From Ignavibacteriales bacterium (GTDB lineage Bacteria > Bacteroidota > Ignavibacteria > UBA10030), in the NCBI GenBank assembly GCA_016194505.1, contig JACQBK010000024.1, positions 1 through 39,061 of the forward strand: 39,061 nucleotides of DNA. The letters are read 5' to 3'. The position numbers were made by a program, and so were the translations under genes. Shown here in pieces: positions 16,541 through 24,733 of the stretch (positions are counted from its first letter, which is position 1; the number at the start of each line of letters is the position of its first letter). Under the pieces are notes generated by a model, which saw only the letters and a program-made list of their open reading frames with translations, made no database searches and was not told the origin of the DNA.

Positions 16541-18190
16541 ATGCGACTGTTTCAAACACTTAGGATACGGCTTCTTCTCGGCTCTTTTTCTCTTCTCCTA
16601 ATCCTTTTTGGGATTTATTCCTATTTCTCCGTCCGTTTCTACACCGATCAGATGATGACGCAAGTGCTCGAAAGCGCGAATCGGGTCAGTGATTTTATTA
16701 AAAGCTCAACCCATTACAGCATGCTTCTTAACCGAAAAGAGGATGTCTATCAGATTATTAACACGATTGGGCAGCAACCCGGCGTCGAGGGAATTCGGAT
16801 GTACAACAAGCGGGGAGAGATCACGTTTTCAACAGATACGCGCGAACAAAAAACGGTTGTCAACTTGCAAGCGGAAGCATGTTATGGTTGCCATGATCAG
16901 GCGAAACCGCTCGAATCCGTTCCCGTTGGCGGCAGAATGCGGATTTATGAAGGCTCCGATGGTCACCGTATTCTCGGCTTAATAAATCCGATACGAAACG
17001 AGCCTCAATGCTCCAATGCGGGATGCCATTCTCATCCTGCGGAGCGGACGGTGTTGGGCGTGCTGGATGTCCGGATGTCGCTGGATAAAGTTGACGTGGG
17101 AATTGCCAAAGCGCAGGAGCAGTTCATTTTTGTCGCCGTTATTATCGTCGCATTGTTTTCAGTCGCGTTGCTGATCTTTCTCTCTGTAACCGTGTTGCGC
17201 CCCGTGGGCAAGCTTATGAAGGGAACACAGGAGATTGCATCGGGCAATCTTGGTTATCAAATTCCGGTTGGCTCGAAAGACGAAATGGGGAGACTTGCGC
17301 ATTCATTTAATGAGATGATGCAATCGTTGCGCCGCGCGGAAGAGGAAAATCGCCAGTGGTCGCAAACGCTAGAACAACGCGTTCAACAAAAAACCGATGA
17401 GTTGAAAAAAATCCATGGACAGATACTGCAGATAGAAAAAATGGCGTCGCTTGGGAAATTATCTGCCACCGTTGCGCATGAGATTAACAATCCGCTTGAA
17501 GGCATCCTGACATACGCAACGCTCATCTCACGGCGCATGAAAAAGAACGTGAACCTCGCAGATGCGGAAAAAGAAACGCTTGAGGATATAGAACTGATTA
17601 AGCGGGAAACCGAGCGGTGCGGCACCATTGTTAAAAACCTTCTGTTGTTCTCGAAAAAGCAGGTTGGAGAGTTCGCACTTGTGCCCGTGAAGCAAATTGT
17701 GCAGAAGGCAGAGCAGCTTATGAAGCATCACTTCGATATCTCCAACGTAAAATTTTGTGCGGAATTTCCGGCTTTAGAGCCATTGCTCCTGTGTGACGAA
17801 AATCAGATTCAGCAGGCTCTTGTGGCTCTGTTTGTGAATGCCGTAGAGGCTATGCCCGAGGGGGGTACTCTCACAGTGCGGGTTGCCCTGACCGACGAAG
17901 ACATTAGCATAAGCATTAGCGATGCCGGCATGGGCATTCCAAAGAGTGATATACCGCATGCGTTTGAGCCATTTTTCACTACGAAGGAAAACGGTCAAGG
18001 TGTTGGGCTGGGTCTTTCTGTTGTGTATGGTATTGTTGAGCGGCATGGCGGGAAGATTTCCGTTGATTCAGAACTGGGGAAAGGGACAACGTTTACACTA
18101 ACGTTCCCGCAATCCAGCCAAAGTACTGATCGAAAACTTGCCGCATCGGCACATGTGCCGTCCGACGATTTTCTCGATAAAACTATTTGA
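16541..18190 (+). CDS. Haem c-binding membrane sensor histidine kinase
   Basis: A ~549-residue kinase. Membrane segments at ~8-28 and ~196-218 flank a periplasmic sensor of ~165 residues, followed by HAMP (~220-272), coiled coil, HisKA with VAHEINNPLEG (phospho-His ~313), and HATPase_c with NAVEAMPEGG, DAGMGIP and GQGVGLGLSVVYG. The sensor holds two possible c-haem sites: CYGCH (C-x2-CH, ~114-118) and CSNAGCH (C-x4-CH, ~157-163), the second a non-standard spacing known from some multihaem cytochromes. The arrangement suggests sensing of redox state or a gas ligand. ATG 16541 is used (GAGGTGG upstream); GTG 16535 is possible. The sigma-54 activator gene starts 10 nt later, so they form a two-component pair. 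Confidence 0.92.
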   Translation: MRLFQTLRIRLLLGSFSLLLILFGIYSYFSVRFYTDQMMTQVLESANRVSDFIKSSTHYSMLLNRKEDVYQIINTIGQQPGVEGIRMYNKRGEITFSTDTREQKTVVNLQAEACYGCHDQAKPLESVPVGGRMRIYEGSDGHRILGLINPIRNEPQCSNAGCHSHPAERTVLGVLDVRMSLDKVDVGIAKAQEQFIFVAVIIVALFSVALLIFLSVTVLRPVGKLMKGTQEIASGNLGYQIPVGSKDEMGRLAHSFNEMMQSLRRAEEENRQWSQTLEQRVQQKTDELKKIHGQILQIEKMASLGKLSATVAHEINNPLEGILTYATLISRRMKKNVNLADAEKETLEDIELIKRETERCGTIVKNLLLFSKKQVGEFALVPVKQIVQKAEQLMKHHFDISNVKFCAEFPALEPLLLCDENQIQQALVALFVNAVEAMPEGGTLTVRVALTDEDISISISDAGMGIPKSDIPHAFEPFFTTKENGQGVGLGLSVVYGIVERHGGKISVDSELGKGTTFTLTFPQSSQSTDRKLAASAHVPSDDFLDKTI

Positions 18191-18200
18191 AGAGGTCTCT

Positions 18201-19547
18201 ATGAAACCGACTCCATCAATATTGATTGTGGATGACGAACAAGTCGTACGGGATTCGCTGACGAAGTGGTTTCGTGAGGATGGATATTTTGTGGACTCCG
18301 CTGAAAATGCGGCTGCCGCGCTCCGTCAACTCCAAGCCCGCAAGTGGGATATTATTCTGCTTGATATTAAAATGCCGGGCATGGACGGTATGGAGCTTCA
18401 AACGCGCATCAAAGAAACCGATGCGAATGCCACCATCATTTTCATTACCGCTCACGCAACGGTAGATACGGCAGTGAAGGCATTGAAGGCGGGGGCGTTC
18501 GATTATGTTACGAAGCCCGTTGACCCCGATTATTTATCCCATTTGGTAAACAATGCCCTCCAACAACGCTTGCTTGCGAGTGAGAACCTTAAGCTCAAAG
18601 AGCAAATTTCGGAGTTTTCCAAAGCCGATGATATTATCGGAGAGTCTCCACAAACACAGAAGATATTCGAACTGATTCAGACAGTCGCAAAGACGGATAC
18701 AACCGTGATGATTCGCGGCGAAAGCGGCACCGGCAAAGAACTGATTGCCCGCGCAATTCATAGCAATAGCGAGCGGAGATATTTTCCCATCGTTGCAGTC
18801 AATTGCGGCGCGCTGCCGGAAGGTATTCTCGAAAGCGAACTGTTCGGTCACGAGCGGGGAGCGTTCACAGGCGCTCAGTACAAGCGCAAAGGGAAGTTAG
18901 AGCTTGCCGATGGCGGTACGTTGTTTCTTGATGAAGTCGGCAATATCGCCCCGAAAACTCAAATGGATTTATTGCGCGCTATCGAGACAAAGCAATTTTC
19001 TCGCGTTGGCGGCAATGATTTGATTAAGGTTGATTTTAGAATTATCTGCGCCACGAATAAGGATTTGGAGAAAGCCGTTGAGGAAAAAACATTTCGCGAA
19101 GACCTTTACTATCGCTTGAACGTTTTCTCAATTTTCATTCCGCCATTACGAGAGCGAAAAGGGGATATTCCCTTGCTTGCCAATCATTTTGTTCAAAAAT
19201 ATTCTCGCGCGATGGGAAAACTGATTACGACCATCTCATCGGAGGCTATGGATGTGCTTGTCCGTTATAATTGGCCCGGCAACGTGCGGGAGCTTGAAAA
19301 CGCCATTGAGCGGGCAATGGTCGTTGGGCATCCCCCTGCCATCAAGCCGGAAGATTTACCATTCCAGTTAACGGAGAGAAACCAAGTACTTCCCTCAGGG
19401 TCAATAGCCGCCGTTGAAAAAGTCCATATCGCCGCTATTCTGGAGCAGAATCATTGGAACATTTCTCATTCGGCTGAGATATTGCAAATAGATCGCGTAA
19501 CGCTCTATAATAAGATTGAAAAATACGGTTTGAAAAAACCACAGTAA
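18201..19547 (+). CDS. NtrC-family sigma-54-dependent response regulator
   Basis: A 448-residue activator with three complete parts: receiver (1-~120; acidic pair Asp11-Asp12, phospho-Asp55, Lys105), AAA+ domain (~145-375; Walker A GESGTGKE 173-180, sigma-54-contact loop GAFTGA 220-225, Walker B LFLDEVG ~241-247), and a Fis-type HTH at the C-terminus (NHWNISHSAEILQIDRVTLYNKI). The intact GAFTGA loop means it can activate sigma-54 polymerase. It is paired with the haem-binding kinase upstream. A near-perfect sigma-54 promoter lies 0.7 kb downstream ahead of the ferredoxin oxidoreductase operon, a plausible target. Confidence 0.95.
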   Translation: MKPTPSILIVDDEQVVRDSLTKWFREDGYFVDSAENAAAALRQLQARKWDIILLDIKMPGMDGMELQTRIKETDANATIIFITAHATVDTAVKALKAGAFDYVTKPVDPDYLSHLVNNALQQRLLASENLKLKEQISEFSKADDIIGESPQTQKIFELIQTVAKTDTTVMIRGESGTGKELIARAIHSNSERRYFPIVAVNCGALPEGILESELFGHERGAFTGAQYKRKGKLELADGGTLFLDEVGNIAPKTQMDLLRAIETKQFSRVGGNDLIKVDFRIICATNKDLEKAVEEKTFREDLYYRLNVFSIFIPPLRERKGDIPLLANHFVQKYSRAMGKLITTISSEAMDVLVRYNWPGNVRELENAIERAMVVGHPPAIKPEDLPFQLTERNQVLPSGSIAAVEKVHIAAILEQNHWNISHSAEILQIDRVTLYNKIEKYGLKKPQ

Positions 19548-19580
19548 CTCATTCTCTACGTTGAGCCTACGGCGATTGTT

Positions 19581-20117
19581 ATGGTGAGCGCACCTGTCCA
19601 AATTCTTAATGTATCATCACTTGGCAATGACACCTTTACAACACTTGCTCAACGGATTGAAGAGATATTCGGAGTGCAAACTTCTGTTCTTCAAGCATCG
19701 TTGAATCTTGACCGCGCATTCGATAGCTCCCGCGGGCAGTATAACTCTACCGCACTTCTCGCGCAAATCCTCAACTCGTATCAATCGCCAAACGGAAAAA
19801 AAATCGCCATCGTTGATATTGACCTTTATATCCCTGTGCTGACCTATGTGTTTGGCGAGGCGCAGCTTGATGGAACTGCCGCTATTGTTTCGCTGCATCG
19901 GCTTTCCGATCAATTCTATGGTTTGCCACGCGATGACGCACTCATGGTACAGCGATTGGAGAAAGAGATTGTCCATGAGCTTGGACATACGTTCGGTCTC
20001 TACCATTGCAGGCAGTTTGAGTGCGTCATGCGATCATCAACATACGTCGAAGAAATTGACCTTAAGCGCATCACTCCATGCACAAATTGCATCGCATTAC
20101 TGCGTAACAGTTGTTGA
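19581..20117 (+). CDS. amzA: Archaemetzincin-type zinc metalloprotease
   Basis: A 178-residue protein of the archaemetzincin (M54) family. The catalytic and structural pattern is complete: HELGHTFGLYHC, then CVM five residues on, and a final CTNC, agreeing with the family's HExxHxxGxxxC...M...CxxC order, in which the C-terminal cysteines bind a second zinc. No signal peptide is visible, so it is cytoplasmic. Family members are common in archaea and scattered in bacteria; physiological substrates are poorly known. It lies 33 nt after the sigma-54 activator with only a weak ribosome site and may be co-transcribed with it. Confidence 0.9.
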   Translation: MVSAPVQILNVSSLGNDTFTTLAQRIEEIFGVQTSVLQASLNLDRAFDSSRGQYNSTALLAQILNSYQSPNGKKIAIVDIDLYIPVLTYVFGEAQLDGTAAIVSLHRLSDQFYGLPRDDALMVQRLEKEIVHELGHTFGLYHCRQFECVMRSSTYVEEIDLKRITPCTNCIALLRNSC

Positions 20118-20240
20118 GAAATTTAACACTGCCTTATCGGAATCAGGAAAGGTTTTTGCTTTCTTTCTCATTTTTGATAAAAATTCACCCCTTTTTCTCT
20201 TATAATCCCCATCCTCATTAAGCAATAAAAATGAGCATAG

Positions 20241-20256
20241 TGGCACATAAATTGCG
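20241..20256 (+). promoter_or_regulatory. Sigma-54 (-24/-12) promoter of the ferredoxin oxidoreductase operon
   Basis: TGGCAC-ATAAA-TTGCG matches the TGGCAC-N5-TTGCW consensus at all but the last base, with correct GG-N10-GC spacing. It stands 48 nt before the ferredoxin start, in the gap after the archaemetzincin gene. The nearby NtrC-type activator with GAFTGA makes a functional promoter likely. I could not identify a clear activator-binding dyad in the short upstream gap. Confidence 0.75.
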
Positions 20257-20304
20257 TTCTTATGCGGCAAAGAATAATACTTACCACGAAAAAAAGGAAA
20301 TTAT

Positions 20305-20559
20305 ATGATTCGAGGTAAAGTCGTTATAGCACAAGATATTTGCAAGGGGTGTGAGTTATGCATCACATCCTGTCCACAAGAAAGCTTAGGCTTATCGGAT
20401 AAAATTAACATCAAAGGGTACCGCTTTGTGGAACTAGTGAAGGATAATTGCACAGGTTGCGTCAACTGTGCCTTGGTTTGTCCTGATGCGGCAATTACTG
20501 TTTATCGCCAGCGGAAGGAAGTATTCAAGGCAAACCAAAATATGAAGAAAGCAGTGTAA
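20305..20559 (+). CDS. korD: 2x[4Fe-4S] ferredoxin, delta subunit of 2-oxoacid oxidoreductase
   Basis: An 84-residue ferredoxin with two classical motifs, CKGCELCITSCP (~12-23) and CTGCVNCALVCP (~50-61), each giving three Cys plus the distal Cys for two [4Fe-4S] clusters. AAAAAGGAAA upstream of ATG 20305 is a good ribosome site. It is the first gene of a delta-alpha-beta-gamma operon and is the electron outlet of that enzyme, linking the TPP site to soluble ferredoxin. Expression appears to be driven by the sigma-54 promoter just upstream. Confidence 0.92.
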   Translation: MIRGKVVIAQDICKGCELCITSCPQESLGLSDKINIKGYRFVELVKDNCTGCVNCALVCPDAAITVYRQRKEVFKANQNMKKAV

Positions 20560-20594
20560 CGATTCTCAGAATTTGATAACAATAGGAAATGATT

Positions 20595-21686
20595 ATGGAA
20601 CATACTCCCGGAACATCGGAAATTCGTTTGATGAAAGGCAATGAGGCGCTTGCCGAGGCTGCAATCAGGGCAGGGCTTCAAGCGTATTTTGGGTATCCGA
20701 TTACTCCACAATCGGAAGTACTCGAGTACCTCGCCGTTCACATGCCGAAACGCGGCGGCGTTGTGTTGCAGGCGGAAAGCGAGCTTGCCGCTATTAACAT
20801 GGTATTTGGCGCCGCAGGGGCAGGAGCGCGAGTGATGACTTCGTCCTCAGGTCCCGGCATTAGCTTAATGCAGGAAGGTATTTCATACATGGCATCCGCT
20901 GAGTTGCCGTGCTTAATCGTCAACGTGCAGCGCGGAGGTCCCGGTTTAGGAACTATTCAACCATCTCAAGGGGATTACTTCCAGGCGACAAAAGGCGGCG
21001 GTCACGGCGATTATCACATGATCGTACTTGCGCCGTCATCGGTGCAGGAAATGGCAGATTTTGTTTTCGAGTCATTCCGCCTTGCGGATAAGTATCTCAC
21101 TCCCGTGATGATTCTTTCAGATGGAGCGTTAGGGCAAATGATGGAGAAAGTTGCCCTGCCGCCCGAAGGTTCTTTGCCGTTTATCGAGAAGCCGTGGGCA
21201 ACTACAGGCAAAAAGCCGGGTCAGAAAAGAAGAATCATCACCTCGCTTTTTATGCAGCCCGAGGAAATGGAGGAAGTCAATTTAAGGCTCCAAACAAAGT
21301 ATCGTTTGATAGAGAAGCAAGAGGTGCGCTATGAAGCCCTCGAAACCGACGATGCCGAGATCGTTTTGGTGGCGTTCGGCCTTGCGGCGCGTATTTGCGA
21401 GAAAGCTCTAACGCTTGCGCGTGAGAAGGGTTTCAAAGTCGGATTGCTTCGACCCATTTCGCTCTATCCGTTCCCGTCAAAAGTTTTCGCTTCACTTGCA
21501 ACGAACGCTGAAATGTTCTTAGTGGTGGAGATGAACGCGGGACAAATGGTTGAAGACGTAAAGCTGGCTGTCGAAGGGAAACGGCCGGTGCATTTCAAAG
21601 GGAGAATGGGCGGCATGATCCCATCGCCCGAAGAAATTCTCAGTGAAATCGAAACAGTTATAGAAAACGAACAGGTGAATACATGA
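20595..21686 (+). CDS. korA: 2-oxoacid:ferredoxin oxidoreductase alpha subunit (probably 2-oxoglutarate)
   Basis: A 363-residue alpha subunit of the KorA/VorB type. GNEALAEAAIRAGLQAYFGYPITPQSEV is the family's N-terminal signature; SSSGPGISLMQEG, GGPGLGTIQPSQGD and the C-terminal transketolase-like part (LLRPISLYPFP, VVEMNAGQMVEDV) complete the two domains. The enzyme reversibly couples oxidative decarboxylation of a 2-oxoacid with CoA to ferredoxin reduction. Sequence alone cannot separate 2-oxoglutarate from branched-chain 2-oxoacid specificity. ATG 20595 is chosen over 20589 because AGGA (20584-20587) is then 7 nt away. The stop overlaps the beta gene by 4 nt. Confidence 0.9.
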   Translation: MEHTPGTSEIRLMKGNEALAEAAIRAGLQAYFGYPITPQSEVLEYLAVHMPKRGGVVLQAESELAAINMVFGAAGAGARVMTSSSGPGISLMQEGISYMASAELPCLIVNVQRGGPGLGTIQPSQGDYFQATKGGGHGDYHMIVLAPSSVQEMADFVFESFRLADKYLTPVMILSDGALGQMMEKVALPPEGSLPFIEKPWATTGKKPGQKRRIITSLFMQPEEMEEVNLRLQTKYRLIEKQEVRYEALETDDAEIVLVAFGLAARICEKALTLAREKGFKVGLLRPISLYPFPSKVFASLATNAEMFLVVEMNAGQMVEDVKLAVEGKRPVHFKGRMGGMIPSPEEILSEIETVIENEQVNT

Positions 21687-22459
21687 AACTCCCGCCTATA
21701 ACAAACGGCTTTGAGATTGTTTACAAAAAACCGGACACGCTGACCGATACGCCCATGCACTATTGTCCCGGTTGCGGGCATGGTGTTGTCCACCGCGTGT
21801 TGATGGAAGTAGTGGATGAGATGAAGATTCAAGATAAAACGATCGGCGTGGCTCCGGTCGGTTGCTCGGTGTTTGCGTACAATTATATGAATGTTGATAT
21901 GCAGGAGGCAGCCCATGGGCGAGCTACTGCCGTTGCTACCGGCATCAAACGTGTTCTACCCGACCGTTTTGTTTTTACCTACCAAGGTGATGGTGATCTT
22001 GCGGCAATAGGAACAGGAGAGACGGTCCATACTGTCAATCGCGGTGAGAACATTCTCATTGTTTTCATCAACAATGGGGTGTACGGCATGACGGGGGGGC
22101 AAATGGCTCCGACAACGCTTCTCGGAATGAAAACGACCACTTCCCCATATGGACGGGAAGCGGCATCGGCAGGATTTCCATTGAAGATAACAAACCTTAT
22201 CACACAGTTGCCGGGAGCGTTGTACGTTACACGGCAAGCGGTTCACGAACCCAATGCAGTGCGTAGGTTGAAAAAAGCTGTCCGTCTTGCATTTGAATAT
22301 CAGCTGTTAAAGAAAGGAACATGCTTTATCGAGGTCGTCTCGAACTGCCCGTCCGGATGGAAGATGACCCCGCAGGAATCCAACAAATGGATGGAAGAAA
22401 ACATGTTCCCGATGTACCCGTTAGGTGATCTGAAAGTTCCATCCCAAACAATGAACTAA
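21683..22459 (+). CDS. korB: 2-oxoacid:ferredoxin oxidoreductase beta subunit (TPP-binding)
   Basis: A 258-residue thiamine diphosphate-binding subunit. It shows YCPGCGHG (~28-35), where Cys helps hold a proximal cluster, VGCSVFAYNYM, HGRATAVATG, and the TPP/Mg motif GDGDLAAIG...NNGVYGMTGGQ. Length is in the usual 250-300 range for KorB. ATG at 21683 overlaps the alpha stop (ATGA), and the gamma gene follows 16 nt later. Together with alpha and gamma it forms the catalytic core for 2-oxoacid decarboxylation or, in the reverse direction, carboxylation. Confidence 0.92.
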   Translation: MKLPPITNGFEIVYKKPDTLTDTPMHYCPGCGHGVVHRVLMEVVDEMKIQDKTIGVAPVGCSVFAYNYMNVDMQEAAHGRATAVATGIKRVLPDRFVFTYQGDGDLAAIGTGETVHTVNRGENILIVFINNGVYGMTGGQMAPTTLLGMKTTTSPYGREAASAGFPLKITNLITQLPGALYVTRQAVHEPNAVRRLKKAVRLAFEYQLLKKGTCFIEVVSNCPSGWKMTPQESNKWMEENMFPMYPLGDLKVPSQTMN

Positions 22460-22475
22460 AGAAAGTCATACTGCA

Positions 22476-23039
22476 ATGACTACTGCACATGAAATTATTA
22501 TAGCCGGATTTGGCGGACAGGGAGTTCTTTCCATGGGTCAAATTCTCTCCTATGCCGCTATGGTGGAGGGCAAAGAAATAAGCTGGATGCCCTCGTATGG
22601 TCCCGAAATGCGCGGAGGTACTGCAAACTGCACGGTGATTGTTTCTGATGTGCGCATCAGTTCTCCGATATTATCGAAATATGATTCGGCAATTATTTTG
22701 AATCAGCCGTCGCTCGATAAGTTTGCCGATCATGTTAAGCCGGGCGGTTTGCTGCTGTATGAGAAATCAACAATTATCAATCCGCCCACCCGGTCAGATA
22801 TCGAGATCATCGGCATCTCGGCTGTCGCGGAAGCGCACAAGCTGACAAGCAAACAAGTGGCGAATATGGTATTGTTGGGCGCGTTTTTGTCTCGTCGTCC
22901 AATCGTAAGCCTGGAGAATGTGGTAAAGGCTTTGAAGCAGGTTCTTCCTGCTCATCGTCAACATCTTCTTCCTATCAATGAACAGGCGCTGAAGCGGGGA
23001 AAGGAATTGGTTAACGAACTCATTGGAGAATCTGTGTAG
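22476..23039 (+). CDS. korC: 2-oxoacid:ferredoxin oxidoreductase gamma subunit
   Basis: A 187-residue gamma subunit. It begins with the family glycine loop IIIAGFGGQGVLSMG, followed by SWMPSYGPEMRGGTANCTVIVSD, which closes over the CoA/2-oxoacid site. It is the last gene of the delta-alpha-beta-gamma set; a perfect hairpin overlaps its stop codon. No residues expected in the family are missing. Confidence 0.93.
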   Translation: MTTAHEIIIAGFGGQGVLSMGQILSYAAMVEGKEISWMPSYGPEMRGGTANCTVIVSDVRISSPILSKYDSAIILNQPSLDKFADHVKPGGLLLYEKSTIINPPTRSDIEIIGISAVAEAHKLTSKQVANMVLLGAFLSRRPIVSLENVVKALKQVLPAHRQHLLPINEQALKRGKELVNELIGESV

Positions 23040-23062
23040 AGCGAAATGACATTTCGCTCTAC
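23036..23062. terminator. Perfect 13-bp hairpin overlapping korC stop
   Basis: GTAGAGCGAAATG (23036-23048) and CATTTCGCTCTAC (23050-23062) are perfect complements around one A. The left arm contains the TAG stop of korC. Only a weak T-rich tail (TCTTAT) follows, so it may be a transcript end, an mRNA-stabilising hairpin, or a repeat unit. Confidence 0.5.
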
Positions 23063-23144
23063 TCTTATAGTGCTCGGAAACGACGGGTCAACGGCATAGA
23101 AGAAGTTTTTTGGCAAGTTGTTATAGATTAAGAAAGGACTTGTT

Positions 23145-23414
23145 ATGGATGCAGAACATGTTGCGTGCTCACACGCGTGCAGAAATACGTGCGCAATGCT
23201 TCAGCAAGCGCTGAAAGAAGAAACTGCGATGGTCAGGTTCTATACGGCGTTAAAACAAGAATGTGACTATCCCGATGTTCACTCCATGATTCAAGAACTT
23301 ATCGAGGAGCGGAGCAAATCGGTTCTTGCGATCAATCAAAAACTGAATGAATTGTGCGCTCGCATGGGAGTTCTTGATGGCATCATGTCAAGTTTTGACC
23401 CTGCCGGTGTGTAA
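23145..23414 (+). CDS. Small Cys-bearing, helical, ferritin-like protein of unknown function
   Basis: An 89-residue protein with no firm family assignment. The first 20 residues carry His5 and CSHACRNTC, a possible metal-binding cluster. The rest is two predicted amphipathic helices (LQQALKEETAMVRFYTALKQE and IQELIEERSKSVLAINQKLNELC) whose EExAxxxFY and EE-containing pattern recalls half of a rubrerythrin/ferritin-like bundle, perhaps forming a dimer. AGAAAGGA precedes the start. It lies between the two oxidoreductase sets, so a role in handling metal or oxidant near these oxygen-sensitive enzymes is plausible but unproven. Confidence 0.65.
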   Translation: MDAEHVACSHACRNTCAMLQQALKEETAMVRFYTALKQECDYPDVHSMIQELIEERSKSVLAINQKLNELCARMGVLDGIMSSFDPAGV

Positions 23415-23458
23415 GAGCTTGAATTTCTCTCAAAGCGGGTTCTGAGAAAAGAACTTCT

Positions 23459-23572
23459 ATGAAAATAAGGCAATTTTTTGCTGAATTTTTGCTAGCGTTC
23501 CGCCTTGCAGTTTTTTTGGGGTTCACTTTGTCCTTTGCCAAGGTTTTTGAATTTTGGAAAGCACGTAAATGA
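23459..23572 (+). CDS. 37-residue hydrophobic peptide coupled to the second oxidoreductase
   Basis: ATG at 23459 opens a 37-codon frame whose TGA overlaps the alpha-2 start by 4 nt (ATGA at 23569-23572). The peptide has a hydrophobic core (FLLAFRLAVFLGFTLSFAKVF) flanked by basic residues at both ends, suiting a single membrane or membrane-surface helix. The preceding GAGAAAAG is a weak ribosome site. The exact stop/start overlap favours real translation, either as a peptide or as a leader that couples ribosomes onto the next gene. I know of no named family for it. Confidence 0.5.
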   Translation: MKIRQFFAEFLLAFRLAVFLGFTLSFAKVFEFWKARK

Positions 23573-24729
23573 GTTTTAGCTCTTCCGTTGTTCAGCTTCG
23601 CTCAGGTAACCAAATGATGGCAGAAGGAGCGATCCAAGCCGGGTGTAAATTTTTTGCCGGCTACCCCATTACTCCCGCCACAGGTATTTTCAAAACGATG
23701 ATTGATTTGCTCCCCGCCAACGCAGGTGTTGCTCTCAGCGCTCCGGATGAGATTTCCGCGATCGCATACTGTATTGGCGCATCCATGCGAGGATTCAAAA
23801 CAATGACGGCGACATCCGGACCCGGCTGGTCATTGATGATTGAATCAGTCCAATATGCCCTGATGACGGAGACCCCCCTTGTTGTTGCTCTTGTGCAGCG
23901 TTTGGGACCAAGCACCGGAGGAGCTACGCAGGGTGGGCAAGGTGACGTACTGCTTGCAGAGTTTTGCACCTCCGGTGGATACACGCTTCCTGTTCTCTGT
24001 CCAACGAATGCTAAAGAATGCTTCGAGCTGACCATTTTGGCGTTTACATGGTCGGAGATTCTTCGAATGCCGGTCATTCTCCTCAGCGATAAAGAAACCG
24101 GCATGACGGTAGAAAGTATTGATTATTCTACGCTTTCCAATGCTACTTCCCAAAATCGTCCTTCTAATTTTGCGTTCAGGGATTATGGCGAGTTTCAAAA
24201 AGAGCAGCGCAAAGGGACCTATTACATTGACGCGTTGCAGGAGATTCCGACCTTCGCGCCCGTAGGCGGAGACCGGAAAGTAACCGCGACAGGCTCGGCG
24301 CACGATAAACAGGGGAAACTGCAAAAAAATTCTCCCGAGACGATTGATATGCTCATCCATCTCGAAGAAAAACTTCGCTGGCGACATGATGATTTTTCGT
24401 TGGTGAACATGGATCTTCAAGAGTCAGCAAAGACTCTTGTTATCAGCTACGGCATTACGAGCAGAGCCGCGAAGGATGCAGTGGGTGCTGCACGAAACGT
24501 AGGACATGCTGTATCGTCATTGGTTATACAATCGTTGTTCCCCATTCCCGTCAAGAAGCTCGCGCAAGCATTGGACGGCATCGAGCGAGTTGTTGTCGTA
24601 GAAGAAAATATGCATGGATTGTATCGTTCCGTCCTTGAACGCTATTGCAACGGACAGCGCGTGCAGGGTGTCAATAAAATCGGCGCGATGATTACGCCAA
24701 AAGAAATTCTCAACGCAATACTCGGCTAA
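23569..24729 (+). CDS. Second 2-oxoacid:ferredoxin oxidoreductase, alpha subunit
   Basis: A 386-residue alpha-type subunit, clearly diverged from the alpha subunit of the upstream operon. Family blocks are GNQMMAEGAIQAGCKFFAGYPITPATG, ATSGPGWSLMIESVQYAL, STGGATQGGQGD and, near the end, VVVEENMHGLYRSVL. A ~60-residue stretch (about 190-260) between the two domains is longer and more charged than in the first copy. The substrate is not determinable from sequence. A beta-gamma fusion gene follows 4 nt after the stop. No dedicated ferredoxin subunit accompanies it, so it may share the upstream delta subunit or use free ferredoxin. Confidence 0.88.
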   Translation: MSFSSSVVQLRSGNQMMAEGAIQAGCKFFAGYPITPATGIFKTMIDLLPANAGVALSAPDEISAIAYCIGASMRGFKTMTATSGPGWSLMIESVQYALMTETPLVVALVQRLGPSTGGATQGGQGDVLLAEFCTSGGYTLPVLCPTNAKECFELTILAFTWSEILRMPVILLSDKETGMTVESIDYSTLSNATSQNRPSNFAFRDYGEFQKEQRKGTYYIDALQEIPTFAPVGGDRKVTATGSAHDKQGKLQKNSPETIDMLIHLEEKLRWRHDDFSLVNMDLQESAKTLVISYGITSRAAKDAVGAARNVGHAVSSLVIQSLFPIPVKKLAQALDGIERVVVVEENMHGLYRSVLERYCNGQRVQGVNKIGAMITPKEILNAILG

Positions 24730-24733
24730 AACT

